Part shown: positions 45,012 to 52,766 of the stretch, one piece after another | How positions within the stretch are numbered: position 1 is the first letter of the stretch | How the letters are laid out: the number at the start of each line of letters is the position of its first letter | Source of the DNA: Rhizobium ruizarguesonis | GTDB lineage: Bacteria; Pseudomonadota; Alphaproteobacteria; Rhizobiales; Rhizobiaceae | DNA: 64,000 nucleotides | Direction of reading: 5' to 3' | Assembly: GCF_012349115.1 (NCBI RefSeq) | Contig: NZ_PQIG01000076.1 | Location: 39,366-103,365, forward strand | Translations under genes and position numbers: made by a program | Notes under the pieces: model-generated | What the model saw: the letters and a program-made list of their open reading frames with translations, nothing else | Databases searched by the model: none | What the model was told of the DNA's origin: nothing

Positions 45012-46985
45012 TCACTCGGCTGCGAATGGCGCCGTGCGCGGCGGCAGCGCCGGGATGTCCATGTGATCGGGTGCGAGACCCTGCTTGGAACGCTCGGCCA
45101 TGATTTCATAGGCCTGCTCCAGATGGTCGCAGAACCGTTCGGCGTCGAAGAGCGGCGCGATATAGCGCTTCTCCTTGAGATGCGCCTTGTACTCAGCGAT
45201 CCGTCCGGGATTTTCAGCCAGTTCGACAGCCATGTCCTCATAGGCCCGCAGGTCGTCTGCGACGAGATCGGGCAGGTCTATGGCCCTGAGCAGGCTCTCG
45301 CTGACGCGTGACGCGAAATTGGTACCCTTGACGGTCAGGACCGGCAGGCCGCCCCAGAGCTGCTCCGAGGTGGTCGTGTGGCCGTTGACGGGGAAGGTAT
45401 CGATGCCGAGGTCGGCCGCCTGCTGGCGGTCGATGTGCTGTTCATAGGGCGCGCGCGGGCAGAAGATGATCCGCTTGGGCGAAATGCCCGCCGCCTGGAA
45501 TTGCTTCAGCAGGTTTGCCTGGTTGCGCGGCGTATTCGCCATCAGCCAGAGCACGCTGTTCGGGGCGCGCTTCAGGATACGGCACCAGCTGCCGATCGTC
45601 TCCGGCGTGATCTTGCGGTTACCGTTGAAGGACGCGAAGATGAAGGCGTCTTCCGGCAGGCCGAGTTGCTCGCGGGTGACAGGACGCGGCTTCGGACGAT
45701 GCATCGGGTCGTTCGGCTGGTAGCTCTCCGGCAGCCGGCAGAACTTCTCATGGTAGAAGGGCTTGGCCACCTCGGGCAGGACGAAATGGTCGCCGATGAC
45801 GTAGTCGAGGTCGACATTGACCGTGCTGCCGGGAAAACCGAGCCAGCCGACATGCACCGGTGCGAGCGGCAGGTTGAAGGCCGTCGCGCGACTGCCCGAA
45901 GTGTGGCCCTTCAGGTCGACCATGATGTCGATATTGTGCTCGCGCACCACTTCCAGCACCGCCTGGTCGGAGAAGCCGTGAACGGTGACGATCCGGCCCC
46001 AGCGGCTGCGGTCGATCGTGTTGTGCTTGAGGTATTCCGGGCCAGTATGGCAGAAGAGCGTCACCTCGAACCGGTCCTTGTCGTGCAGTTCGAGGATGCG
46101 CTGCAAGAGCTTCATCGTTGCGTGGCGATCCCAGAAGTCTGATGACATGTAGCCGATCCGGATCTTGTCCGACCAACTGTGCGGCTGGTTGCGGCGGAAG
46201 GCCACCCGTTCCTGGTTGAGGGGGGTGGTGCCGATCGTCGCATACCGGTTGAAGTCTTCGTTACCGCACCAGTGCAGATGATAGAACGGGTTGTCCTTGC
46301 GCAGGATCTCGATATCGCCCTTTGCAAGGGCCGCGTCGATCACCGCCTGATGCTTGCTCGCCTCTTCGAACTCATTGAATTCGCGAGCGAAAACCAGATG
46401 CAGAAAGCGGAATGCGAGATTGCCGGGAAAACGCTTGAAGATGTTGCGCGCGAGGTTCTGGTTGGTTGCGTCGTTCAGATCGTCGCTCAGCAGCAGGGCC
46501 GCCAGGCGCATATGATCGGGATTGGCACTCTGCGACAGCACCGTCTTGAACGGGCGGATGATATCCCGCTGCTGGCGCTTCAAATAGATCGCGGTGATGA
46601 TGAAGGCGAGCTCCGCGTCTTCCTGCGCTTTGGTGAGGTTTCGCATGGCGATCAGCAGAGCATCGTCCTCATTGCCGGTCTCGTAATGCAGCTTGGCAGC
46701 CTGTTTCTGGTATTCGTAGGAATTCGGTCCTTCGCAGTTGCCGGCCAGGCCATAGGCTTTTGCGGCATCGGCCTTGAAGCCGAGCTGCACGAGGTTCTTG
46801 GCCAGCAGCGCATAGGTCTTGGCGTCCGGCTGGATATCCATCAACTGGTTGAGCGTCGCCAAGGACTGTGTGTAGCGGCCCATCTGGTAATCCTTGGATG
46901 CCGCAGAGAACGAAACTTTGCTGTTCAAAACCCAACTCCGTGAAGGAAATATTCTGGCATGGCTGTCGATCGCCGAAGCGCGCAT
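45012..46985 (-). CDS. SPINDLY/OGT-type glycosyltransferase, candidate flagellin glycosyltransferase
   Basis: A 657-residue soluble protein. The N-terminal part (to about residue 235) consists of TPR-like helical pairs (GRYTQSLATLNQLMDIQPDAKTYALLAKNLVQLG). The C-terminal part is a GT41 O-GlcNAc transferase with RIGYMSSDFWDRHATMKLL, FSDQAVLEVVREHNIDIMVDLKGHTSG, WLGFPGSTV and the donor-binding end (NGHTTTSEQLWGGLPVLTVKG). Such enzymes add GlcNAc-like sugars to Ser/Thr. It stands alone on the minus strand, back to back with flaA, between fliP and the flagellins, which makes flagellin the obvious substrate; this is inference. ATG 46985 has GGGGAGG at good spacing, but a TTG at 46928 with GGAG 7 nt upstream also works and codon use improves after it. 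Confidence 0.87.
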   Translation of the reverse strand: MRASAIDSHARIFPSRSWVLNSKVSFSAASKDYQMGRYTQSLATLNQLMDIQPDAKTYALLAKNLVQLGFKADAAKAYGLAGNCEGPNSYEYQKQAAKLHYETGNEDDALLIAMRNLTKAQEDAELAFIITAIYLKRQQRDIIRPFKTVLSQSANPDHMRLAALLLSDDLNDATNQNLARNIFKRFPGNLAFRFLHLVFAREFNEFEEASKHQAVIDAALAKGDIEILRKDNPFYHLHWCGNEDFNRYATIGTTPLNQERVAFRRNQPHSWSDKIRIGYMSSDFWDRHATMKLLQRILELHDKDRFEVTLFCHTGPEYLKHNTIDRSRWGRIVTVHGFSDQAVLEVVREHNIDIMVDLKGHTSGSRATAFNLPLAPVHVGWLGFPGSTVNVDLDYVIGDHFVLPEVAKPFYHEKFCRLPESYQPNDPMHRPKPRPVTREQLGLPEDAFIFASFNGNRKITPETIGSWCRILKRAPNSVLWLMANTPRNQANLLKQFQAAGISPKRIIFCPRAPYEQHIDRQQAADLGIDTFPVNGHTTTSEQLWGGLPVLTVKGTNFASRVSESLLRAIDLPDLVADDLRAYEDMAVELAENPGRIAEYKAHLKEKRYIAPLFDAERFCDHLEQAYEIMAERSKQGLAPDHMDIPALPPRTAPFAAE

Positions 46986-47187
46986 GGACCGTCCTCCCCA
47001 AAACGAGGCCAGTCCGATGATGCTATACCGGCATCTGCCATACTGGCATTCGAAGCTTGCTTGAAACCGGTGGCGCGATGAGTGCCTGCTTTGTCCAGAA
47101 AGCCTCGACTGTCCCAGGAAAGCGCCGCTTCCGCCGGTAAAATTCGCTTTTACCGCTCGAATTCGGATGCCAAAAATTATCTTCAGC

Positions 47188-47234
47188 AGGCATTAACTAA
47201 GCCTTGTGAGAAGGCATTAACTATGCCCTGTGAG
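47188..47234. repeat. Tandem 23-bp direct repeat upstream of flaA
   Basis: Two copies of AGGCATTAACTAAGCCTTG-TGAG at 47188-47210 and 47212-47234, differing at two of 23 positions, separated by one base. Each unit has GGCATTAACTA and an imperfect palindrome (AGGCatTAacTAaGCCT). It lies about 180-230 bp before flaA and about 200-260 bp before the divergent glycosyltransferase, so it could serve either gene as a two-site operator. Confidence 0.65.
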
Positions 47235-47415
47235 GAGCCGGCCGAGGGTCTGTATTTTTAAGGAGTTGGCAAGCATTGGCTGCGAGATTGCCCTGGACAT
47301 GACGGGTTTGGGCCAAACAAAACAGGCGCCGAGTAGCATGAAGCTGGTCCGTCATCGCCGGTACTATAGTCCGGTATGTCCTCCTTTTTGTATCTAGTTT
47401 CCAGGGGACAGACTT
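47235..47415 (+). promoter_or_regulatory. flaA promoter and leader region
   Basis: The last 80 bp carry a block starting GCATGAAGCTGGTCC at 47336 and continuing to CCGGTATGTCCTCCTTTTT (about 47,371-47,390), which is repeated with changes before flaB (48,524) and flaC (49,680). GGGGA at about 47,404 is the ribosome site. No CGCAAG-N9-CTA element or sigma-28 consensus was seen. Confidence 0.5.
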
Positions 47416-48321
47416 ATGACAAGCATTAACACGAATTCTTCCGCAATGGCCGCTCTCCAGACGCTGCGTAGCGTCAACCAGAACCTGAACAACACGCAGA
47501 ACCACGTTTCTTCTGGTTACCGTGTTGAAAAGGCTTCGGACAACGCTGCTTACTGGTCGATCGCAACGACCATGCGTTCGGACAACAAGGCTCTCTCGGC
47601 TGTCTCCGACGCTCTCGGCCTCGGCGCTGCAAAGGTCGACACCGCTTACTCCGCCATGGACAGCGCCATCGACGTCGTCGGCGACATCAAGGCGAAGCTC
47701 GTTGCTGCCACTGAAAACGGCGTCGACAAGGCCAAGGTCCAGGAAGAAATCGGTCAGCTGCAGCAGCAGCTCCTGAGCATCGCTCAGTCGGCTTCCTTCA
47801 ATGGTGAAAACTGGGTTGCCGGCGCTGACGGCACCAAGAGCGTCGTCTCCTCGTTCGTCCGTGATGGCTCCAACGCCGTTTCGATCACCACGACCGACTA
47901 TGTTCTCGACAGCGGCTCTGCAGGCAACGTTCTGTTCGGCATGAGCGGCGGCTCGGTCGAAACCTCCACGGGTATCCTCGGCACTTCGAGTGGTGCAACC
48001 GGTTCGATCTACGCGATGGACATCACCAGCTTTACGTCCGGCCAGATCCAGTCGGCTCTGACCAACGTTGAAGCGGCTCTGAAGGCCATGACAAGCGCCG
48101 GCGCTGCTCTCGGCTCGCTCTCCAGCCGCATCGACGCCCAGGACGACTTCGTCTCCGCTCTCAGCGACTCGATCGACTCCGGTGTCGGCCGTCTCGTCGA
48201 CGCCAACATGGAAGAAGAGTCCTCCAAGCTCAGCGCCCTGCAGACCCAGCAGCAGCTGGCGATCCAGTCGCTGTCGATCGCGAACTCCTCTTCGCAGAAC
48301 ATCCTGTCGCTCTTCCGCTAA
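47416..48321 (+). CDS. flaA: Flagellin FlaA
   Basis: A 301-residue flagellin of the short rhizobial type (D0 and D1 domains only with a brief central part). N-terminus MTSINTNSSAMAALQTLRSV and C-terminal coiled end LQTQQQLAIQSLSIANSSSQ are the export and polymerisation regions. In rhizobia FlaA is the main filament subunit needed with others for a complex filament. The DNA for residues about 37-115 and about 250-295 is almost identical to flaB. No Cys. Strongly biased codons suggest high expression. Confidence 0.96.
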   Translation: MTSINTNSSAMAALQTLRSVNQNLNNTQNHVSSGYRVEKASDNAAYWSIATTMRSDNKALSAVSDALGLGAAKVDTAYSAMDSAIDVVGDIKAKLVAATENGVDKAKVQEEIGQLQQQLLSIAQSASFNGENWVAGADGTKSVVSSFVRDGSNAVSITTTDYVLDSGSAGNVLFGMSGGSVETSTGILGTSSGATGSIYAMDITSFTSGQIQSALTNVEAALKAMTSAGAALGSLSSRIDAQDDFVSALSDSIDSGVGRLVDANMEEESSKLSALQTQQQLAIQSLSIANSSSQNILSLFR

Positions 48322-48348
48322 GACCGGTCGGCACAAGGTTTCCAAGTC

Positions 48349-48380
48349 TCGCGGCCGGGTCATCCCCGGCCGCGAAATAT
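48349..48380 (+). terminator. Intrinsic terminator after flaA
   Basis: TCGCGGCCGGG at 48349-48359 pairs with CCCGGCCGCGA ending at 48375, with a short TCAT loop, followed by AATATTTTAAT. Very GC-rich stem, 27 bp after the flaA stop. Confidence 0.85.
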
Positions 48381-48469
48381 TTTAATATAAGGTTAATGAA
48401 AATCCTTCTAACCATCAGATATTTTTAAGTAATTTCCAATTCGAATTCAGCTTTCCTTAACCATCTTGG

Positions 48470-48600
48470 TGTTTTCTAGGCCCATCGAAACGGCGAGTTA
48501 ACCTTAACAGAAATGGTTAACAGGCATGATGCTGATCGCTGTGGGCCGGCCGAAAATCCGGAATGTCCCTGTTTAAAATCTGCCAACAAGGGGCAAGCAA
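48470..48600 (+). promoter_or_regulatory. flaB promoter and leader region
   Basis: GAAACGGCGAGTTAACCTTA at about 48,487 and GGTTAACAGGCATGATGCTG at 48,515-48,534 are repeated almost unchanged before flaC (49,640-49,690). A second shared block, CCGGAATGTCCCTGTTT (about 48,558-48,574), and then TCTGCCAACAAGGGGCAA containing the ribosome site, lie before the ATG. The order of these blocks suggests a common promoter and a common mRNA leader. Confidence 0.55.
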
Positions 48601-48603
48601 TCT

Positions 48604-49512
48604 ATGACGAGCATCAACACCAATAACGCTGCAATGGCAGCCCTCCAGACTCTCCGTGGCATCAACCAGGGTCTCCAGGAAACCCAGGCCCACGTTTCGT
48701 CCGGCTATCGCGTCGGCAAGGCTTCCGACAACGCTGCTTACTGGTCGATCGCAACGACCATGCGTTCGGACAACAAGGCTCTCTCGGCTGTCTCCGACGC
48801 TCTCGGCCTCGGCGCTGCAAAGGTCGACACCGCTTACTCCGCCATGGACAGCGCCATCGACGTCGTCGGCGACATCAAGGCGAAGCTCGTTGCCGCCACT
48901 GAAAACGGCGTCGACAAGGCCAAGGTCCAGGAAGAAATCAGCCAGCTGCAGCAGCAGCTCTTGAGCGTCGCTCAGTCGGCTTCCTTCTCCGGTGAAAACT
49001 GGGTTGCCGGCGCTGACGGCACCAAGAACGTCGTTGCCTCCTTCGTCCGTGACGGCTCCAACGCCGTTTCGGTCGTGATGACCGACTATGTTCTCGACAG
49101 CAGCTCCATGGGCAACGTTCTGTTCGGCATGAGCGTCGGCTCGGTCGAAACCTCCACGGGTATCCTCGGCACTTCGAATGGTGCGACCGGTTCTGTCTAC
49201 GCAATGGACATCACCAACTTCACCCTCGGCGAAATCCAGTCGGCTCTGACCAACGTTGAATCGGCTCTGAAGGCGATGACCAGCGCCGGCGCTCAGCTCG
49301 GCTCGATCTCCAAGCGCATCGAACTGCAGGAAAACTTCGTCTCGGCTCTCAGCGACTCGATCGACTCCGGTGTCGGCCGTCTCGTCGACGCCAACATGGA
49401 AGAAGAGTCCTCCAAGCTCAGCGCCCTGCAGACCCAGCAGCAGCTGGCCGTCCAGTCGCTGTCGATCGCGAACTCCTCTTCGCAGACCATCCTCACGCTG
49501 TTCCGCGGCTAA
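48604..49512 (+). CDS. flaB: Flagellin FlaB
   Basis: A 302-residue flagellin. It shares nearly all D0/D1 residues with FlaA; the differences concentrate in residues about 120-245 (VVASFVRDGSNAVSVVMTDY against the FlaA SFVRDGSNAVSITTTDY) and at the N-terminus (GINQGLQETQAHV). Long stretches are identical to flaA at the DNA level, including synonymous positions. It has its own promoter region and terminator. Confidence 0.96.
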   Translation: MTSINTNNAAMAALQTLRGINQGLQETQAHVSSGYRVGKASDNAAYWSIATTMRSDNKALSAVSDALGLGAAKVDTAYSAMDSAIDVVGDIKAKLVAATENGVDKAKVQEEISQLQQQLLSVAQSASFSGENWVAGADGTKNVVASFVRDGSNAVSVVMTDYVLDSSSMGNVLFGMSVGSVETSTGILGTSNGATGSVYAMDITNFTLGEIQSALTNVESALKAMTSAGAQLGSISKRIELQENFVSALSDSIDSGVGRLVDANMEEESSKLSALQTQQQLAVQSLSIANSSSQTILTLFRG

Positions 49513-49561
49513 TAGCCCTCGGAAACATCAGCCCGCCGGTCTCCGGCGGACATCAGAATCG

Positions 49562-49591
49562 AGCCGCGCTTCAATGGAGCGCGGCTTTTTT
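49562..49591 (+). terminator. Intrinsic terminator after flaB
   Basis: AGCCGCGCT at 49562-49570 pairs with AGCGCGGCT at 49578-49586, followed by six T. It is 50 bp after the flaB stop. Confidence 0.9.
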
Positions 49592-49604
49592 AATGTCCGT
49601 TAAC

Positions 49605-49755
49605 GATCGATTAACCATAATGCTGTCTTCTGCGGTCAACGAGACGGCGGGTTAACCAAATTTAAGAACCGGTTAACAGGCATGAGGCTGGTCCCCGTTC
49701 CCGGTAGCTTTCCGGAATGTCCCTTTTTTCCATCTGCCAACAAGGGGCAATCATT
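49605..49755 (+). promoter_or_regulatory. flaC promoter and leader region
   Basis: GAGACGGCGGGTTAACCAAA at about 49,641 and GGTTAACAGGCATGAGGCTG at 49,671-49,690 match the region before flaB. The leader has CCGGAATGTCCCTTTTTT (49,712-49,729) and TCTGCCAACAAGGGGCAA directly before the ATG, as in flaB. Confidence 0.55.
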
Positions 49756-49757
49756 TC

Positions 49758-50669
49758 ATGACCAGCATTTTGACGAACGTCGCGGCAATGGCCGCTCTTC
49801 AGACACTTCGCGGCATCAACGACAGCCTCGAGGACACGCAGAACCGCGTATCATCGGGCTACCGCGTCGAAAAGGCGGCCGACAACGCCGCCTACTGGTC
49901 GATCGCAACGACCATGCGTTCCGACAACAAGGCACTTTCCGCCGTTTCCGACGCTCTTGGCCTCGGCGCCGCCAAGGTCGACACCGCTTACTCCGCCATG
50001 GACAGTGCCATCGATGTCATCAGCGAGATCAAGGCGAAGATCGTCGCTGCAACCGAAAAGGGTGTCGACAAGGCCAAGGTCCAGGAAGAAATCGGCCAGC
50101 TGCAGCAGCAGCTCCTGAGCATCGCGCAATCGGCTTCCTTCTCCGGTGAAAACTGGGTTGCCGGCGCCGACGGCACCAAGAGCGTCGTTTCCTCGTTCGT
50201 CCGCGATGGCAACGGCAATGTCTCGGTCAAGACGACGGACTACATTCTGGACACGAGCTCCACGGGCAACGTTCTCTTCGGCATGGACTCGACCGGCGCG
50301 ATCGAGACCAGCTCCGGCCTTATCGGCACATCGTCCGGTACGATCGGCTCGATCTACTCGATGGACATCACCAACTTCGATTCGCCTGAGATCTCCATGG
50401 CCCTGACGTCGATCGAGGCAGGCCTTGAGGCGATGACCAAGGCTGCATCGCAGCTCGGCTCTATTTCCACGCGCATTGAGCTGCAGGAAGGCTTCGTCAG
50501 CGCGCTCAGCGATTCGATCGACTCCGGTGTCGGCCGCCTCGTCGACGCCAATATGGAAGAAGAATCCTCCAAGCTCAGCGCCCTGCAAACCCAGCAACAG
50601 CTGGCCATCCAGTCGCTGTCGATCGCCAACTCCAGCGCTCAGAACATCCTCACGCTGTTCCGCAGCTAA
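49758..50669 (+). CDS. flaC: Flagellin FlaC (third flagellin)
   Basis: A 303-residue flagellin with the same D0/D1 ends (MTSILTNVAAMAALQTLRGI; LQTQQQLAIQSLSIANSSAQ) but more changes at synonymous positions than between flaA and flaB. The middle part (residues about 145-235) is distinct (TSSTGNVLFGMDSTGAIETS). Naming follows R. leguminosarum; in S. meliloti order the third gene is called flaD. It has its own leader and terminator. Confidence 0.93.
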   Translation: MTSILTNVAAMAALQTLRGINDSLEDTQNRVSSGYRVEKAADNAAYWSIATTMRSDNKALSAVSDALGLGAAKVDTAYSAMDSAIDVISEIKAKIVAATEKGVDKAKVQEEIGQLQQQLLSIAQSASFSGENWVAGADGTKSVVSSFVRDGNGNVSVKTTDYILDTSSTGNVLFGMDSTGAIETSSGLIGTSSGTIGSIYSMDITNFDSPEISMALTSIEAGLEAMTKAASQLGSISTRIELQEGFVSALSDSIDSGVGRLVDANMEEESSKLSALQTQQQLAIQSLSIANSSAQNILTLFRS

Positions 50670-50733
50670 GTCAGGCGCTGAAGCTGGACCGAATCTTGCG
50701 GCGTCGTCTGGCCGCAAACGAGAAGCCTCCCGG

Positions 50734-50765
50734 ACCGCGCCCGAAACGGCGCGGTTCTTTCTTTT
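50734..50765 (+). terminator. Intrinsic terminator after flaC
   Basis: ACCGCGCC at 50734-50741 pairs with GGCGCGGT at 50748-50755, followed by TCTTTCTTTT. It lies about 65 bp after the flaC stop. Confidence 0.85.
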
Positions 50766-50969
50766 ATATCAATAGTTTGATCGAAATTTCGGCCGACGCG
50801 CCAGGCTCGGCGCCGTGCTCTTGCCCAACAGGTTGATATCGAGTTAACTTCGCTTTGAGTTGATTTGCTTTTGCGACACACCGGTGGAAACCCTGCCGGA
50901 GGCATGACGCCACCCCAGTCGCCGCCGGCAATCCGGCCTGCCCTTTCACCCCGATTCCGAGACCTGTCG

Positions 50970-51932
50970 ATGACCGTTAAGATTACCAGCGCGGCCGCGG
51001 TGAATGCGCTTGCGGTGCTGCGCAGCATCAACAAAGAAGCCAACCAGACCCAACAGCAAGTGTCCTCGGGATATCGTATCGAGACCGCAGCCGATGATGC
51101 GTCTTATTGGTCGGTCGCGACCGTCATGCGCTCGGACAGCACCAATCTCGGAACGATCGGAGATGCGCTCGGCCTCGGCGCTGCCAAGGTGGATGCAACC
51201 TACACGGCGATGAACTCGGCGATCGATATCATAGGTGAAATTCGCGCCAAGCTGGTTTCGGCAAGAGAGCCGGGCACCGACAAGGACAAGATCAACGCCG
51301 AGATCGGCGAATACAAGGAGCAGCTGCAGACGATCGTCGAATCGACGTCGTTTGCGGGAGAGAACTGGCTGTTGAACGGCGACACTGCTGCGCCGCCGAC
51401 ATGGCAGGTCATCTCTGGTTTCGTGCGCGCTCCGACCGGCGAATATCAGGCCCAGACCATCGATTTCCCATCGTCGCAGACCATCCTCATCGACAAGAAC
51501 AATGCCAGCGGCGGTCTGCTGACCAAGTCGGTCGATGCCAATGCGATCAATAACAGTGGCACGACGTCGCGGAATTATTATCTGCTGAACGCCAACTCCA
51601 CCACGCCGGCGACGGGTACGGAAATTGCGATCGACAACAACACGACCGACGCGCAACTCGGCGACATGCTTGACGTGACCGACGCGCTGCTCTCCTCGCT
51701 GACGACGACGGCCGCGTCTATCGGCGTGATGAAGACGCGCATCGACGATCAGATCGACTATACCGCCGATCTGTCCGATTCGATCGACAAGAGCGTCGGT
51801 GCGCTCGTCGATACCGACATGGACGAGGCTTCGATCCGGCAGAAGGCGATCGAAACCCAAAAGCAGATGGCCGTCGAAGCGATCTCGATCCTCAACACGG
51901 CTGCGAGCAAGATCCTGATCCTGCTGGAATAG
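50970..51932 (+). CDS. flaD: Divergent flagellin (fourth flagellin, FlaD)
   Basis: A 320-residue flagellin that is clearly different from the other three: MTVKITSAAAVNALAVLRSI at the start, a longer middle (residues about 160-235 with DKNNASGGLLTKSVDANAI) and a changed C-terminus (AIETQKQMAVEAISILNTAASKIL). ATG 50970 is chosen because the flagellin D0 helix begins here; the longer frame from 50865 has no family sequence. The upstream region lacks the leader blocks of flaA-C, so it is probably regulated separately and may be a minor subunit. Confidence 0.93.
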   Translation: MTVKITSAAAVNALAVLRSINKEANQTQQQVSSGYRIETAADDASYWSVATVMRSDSTNLGTIGDALGLGAAKVDATYTAMNSAIDIIGEIRAKLVSAREPGTDKDKINAEIGEYKEQLQTIVESTSFAGENWLLNGDTAAPPTWQVISGFVRAPTGEYQAQTIDFPSSQTILIDKNNASGGLLTKSVDANAINNSGTTSRNYYLLNANSTTPATGTEIAIDNNTTDAQLGDMLDVTDALLSSLTTTAASIGVMKTRIDDQIDYTADLSDSIDKSVGALVDTDMDEASIRQKAIETQKQMAVEAISILNTAASKILILLE

Positions 51933-51975
51933 GGGTGGGCGCGATCACGGCTGGTGGCGGCGCCATTCATCCTCG

Positions 51976-51996
51976 CGCAAGTTTGACTGCCTAGTT
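51976..51996 (+). promoter_or_regulatory. CGCAAG-N9-CTA element upstream of the fliH-like/motB operon
   Basis: CGCAAG at 51976-51981, nine bases, CTAGTT at 51991-51996; a complete match. The first gene starts at 52137, so the leader would be about 130 nt. Confidence 0.55.
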
Positions 51997-52136
51997 TCCG
52001 GCATGAAGGCATCGTTCGAATCCGTGCCGGCGCAAGGTCAGGCCCTTGCCCGTTTCGAAGGGGATGCCGGCGCGCAAGGTCACTTTGAGCGGGGGGCGGG
52101 CATGTTGCATGCCTCCCGAATGCTGGATGGTTTTTT

Positions 52137-52766
52137 ATGAACATTACGCTTTCCCGGTATTTGAAGGATTTCGGTGAACCGGAATCGTCAGCGCCGATCC
52201 TCGACATGGACGATTTCGGCGGCGACGTTTTCCCCGAACCGGCGAGCGAACCCGCGATCGACGTCGAGGCGGAGCGCCGCGAAGCGTATGCGGAAGGTCA
52301 TGCCGCAGCGACCGTGGAATTAACCGAGAAATACGAACGCGAGGCGCGGACGCTGGCGGAGGTCCATGCGCGGGAACTCAAGGAGTTGAAGCTTCGCTAC
52401 GAAGTCGAGGCAGCGGCGGTCATTGCATCCCGCATCCGCGATATCGCCGAAGAGATCGCTCAGCTGGTCAGCGCCGGCGCCGCCGTGGCCATCGCGCCTG
52501 TGATGACCGAAGCGCTTGCCGCCAAGGCTGCCGAAAGCCTCGCTGCCCTGCTGCGCGACGCGATCCTCGAAGGCGCGGCCGGAGCGATCGTCGTCAGGGG
52601 GCCGATCCGGCTTTTCGACATATTGAAGGCCGAGCTCGGCGAACATGCCGAGGCGGTTCGCCACTTTGAGACCGACGATATCGATCTTGCCGTCGAAATC
52701 GGTGATTCCGTCATCGTCACCCGTATGTCCGCCTGGGCAGCCAGCTTGAAGAAAGTTCTCGAATGA
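52137..52766 (+). CDS. FliH-like export regulator (unannotated Orf38-type protein)
   Basis: A 209-residue acidic, helical protein. A short N-terminus is followed by a long charged helix (about residues 45-100, [22 protein letters not shown], with AEG-type small residues at regular spacing as in the FliH GxxxG helix) and a C-terminal alpha/beta domain ([47 protein letters not shown]) like the E-type V/F-ATPase stalk domain of FliH/FlbE. Export ATPase FliI needs a FliH partner and no other candidate appears in the window. Overlaps motB by 4 bp. The assignment rests on pattern, not on search. Confidence 0.65.
   Translation: MNITLSRYLKDFGEPESSAPILDMDDFGGDVFPEPASEPAIDVEAERREAYAEGHAAATVELTEKYEREARTLAEVHARELKELKLRYEVEAAAVIASRIRDIAEEIAQLVSAGAAVAIAPVMTEALAAKAAESLAALLRDAILEGAAGAIVVRGPIRLFDILKAELGEHAEAVRHFETDDIDLAVEIGDSVIVTRMSAWAASLKKVLE

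Noticed and set aside
47235..49757. Sigma-28 (FliA) promoters before the flagellin genes
   Set aside because: No TAAA-N15-GCCGATAA-like sequence was found, and no fliA gene is present; rhizobia use VisNR and Rem.
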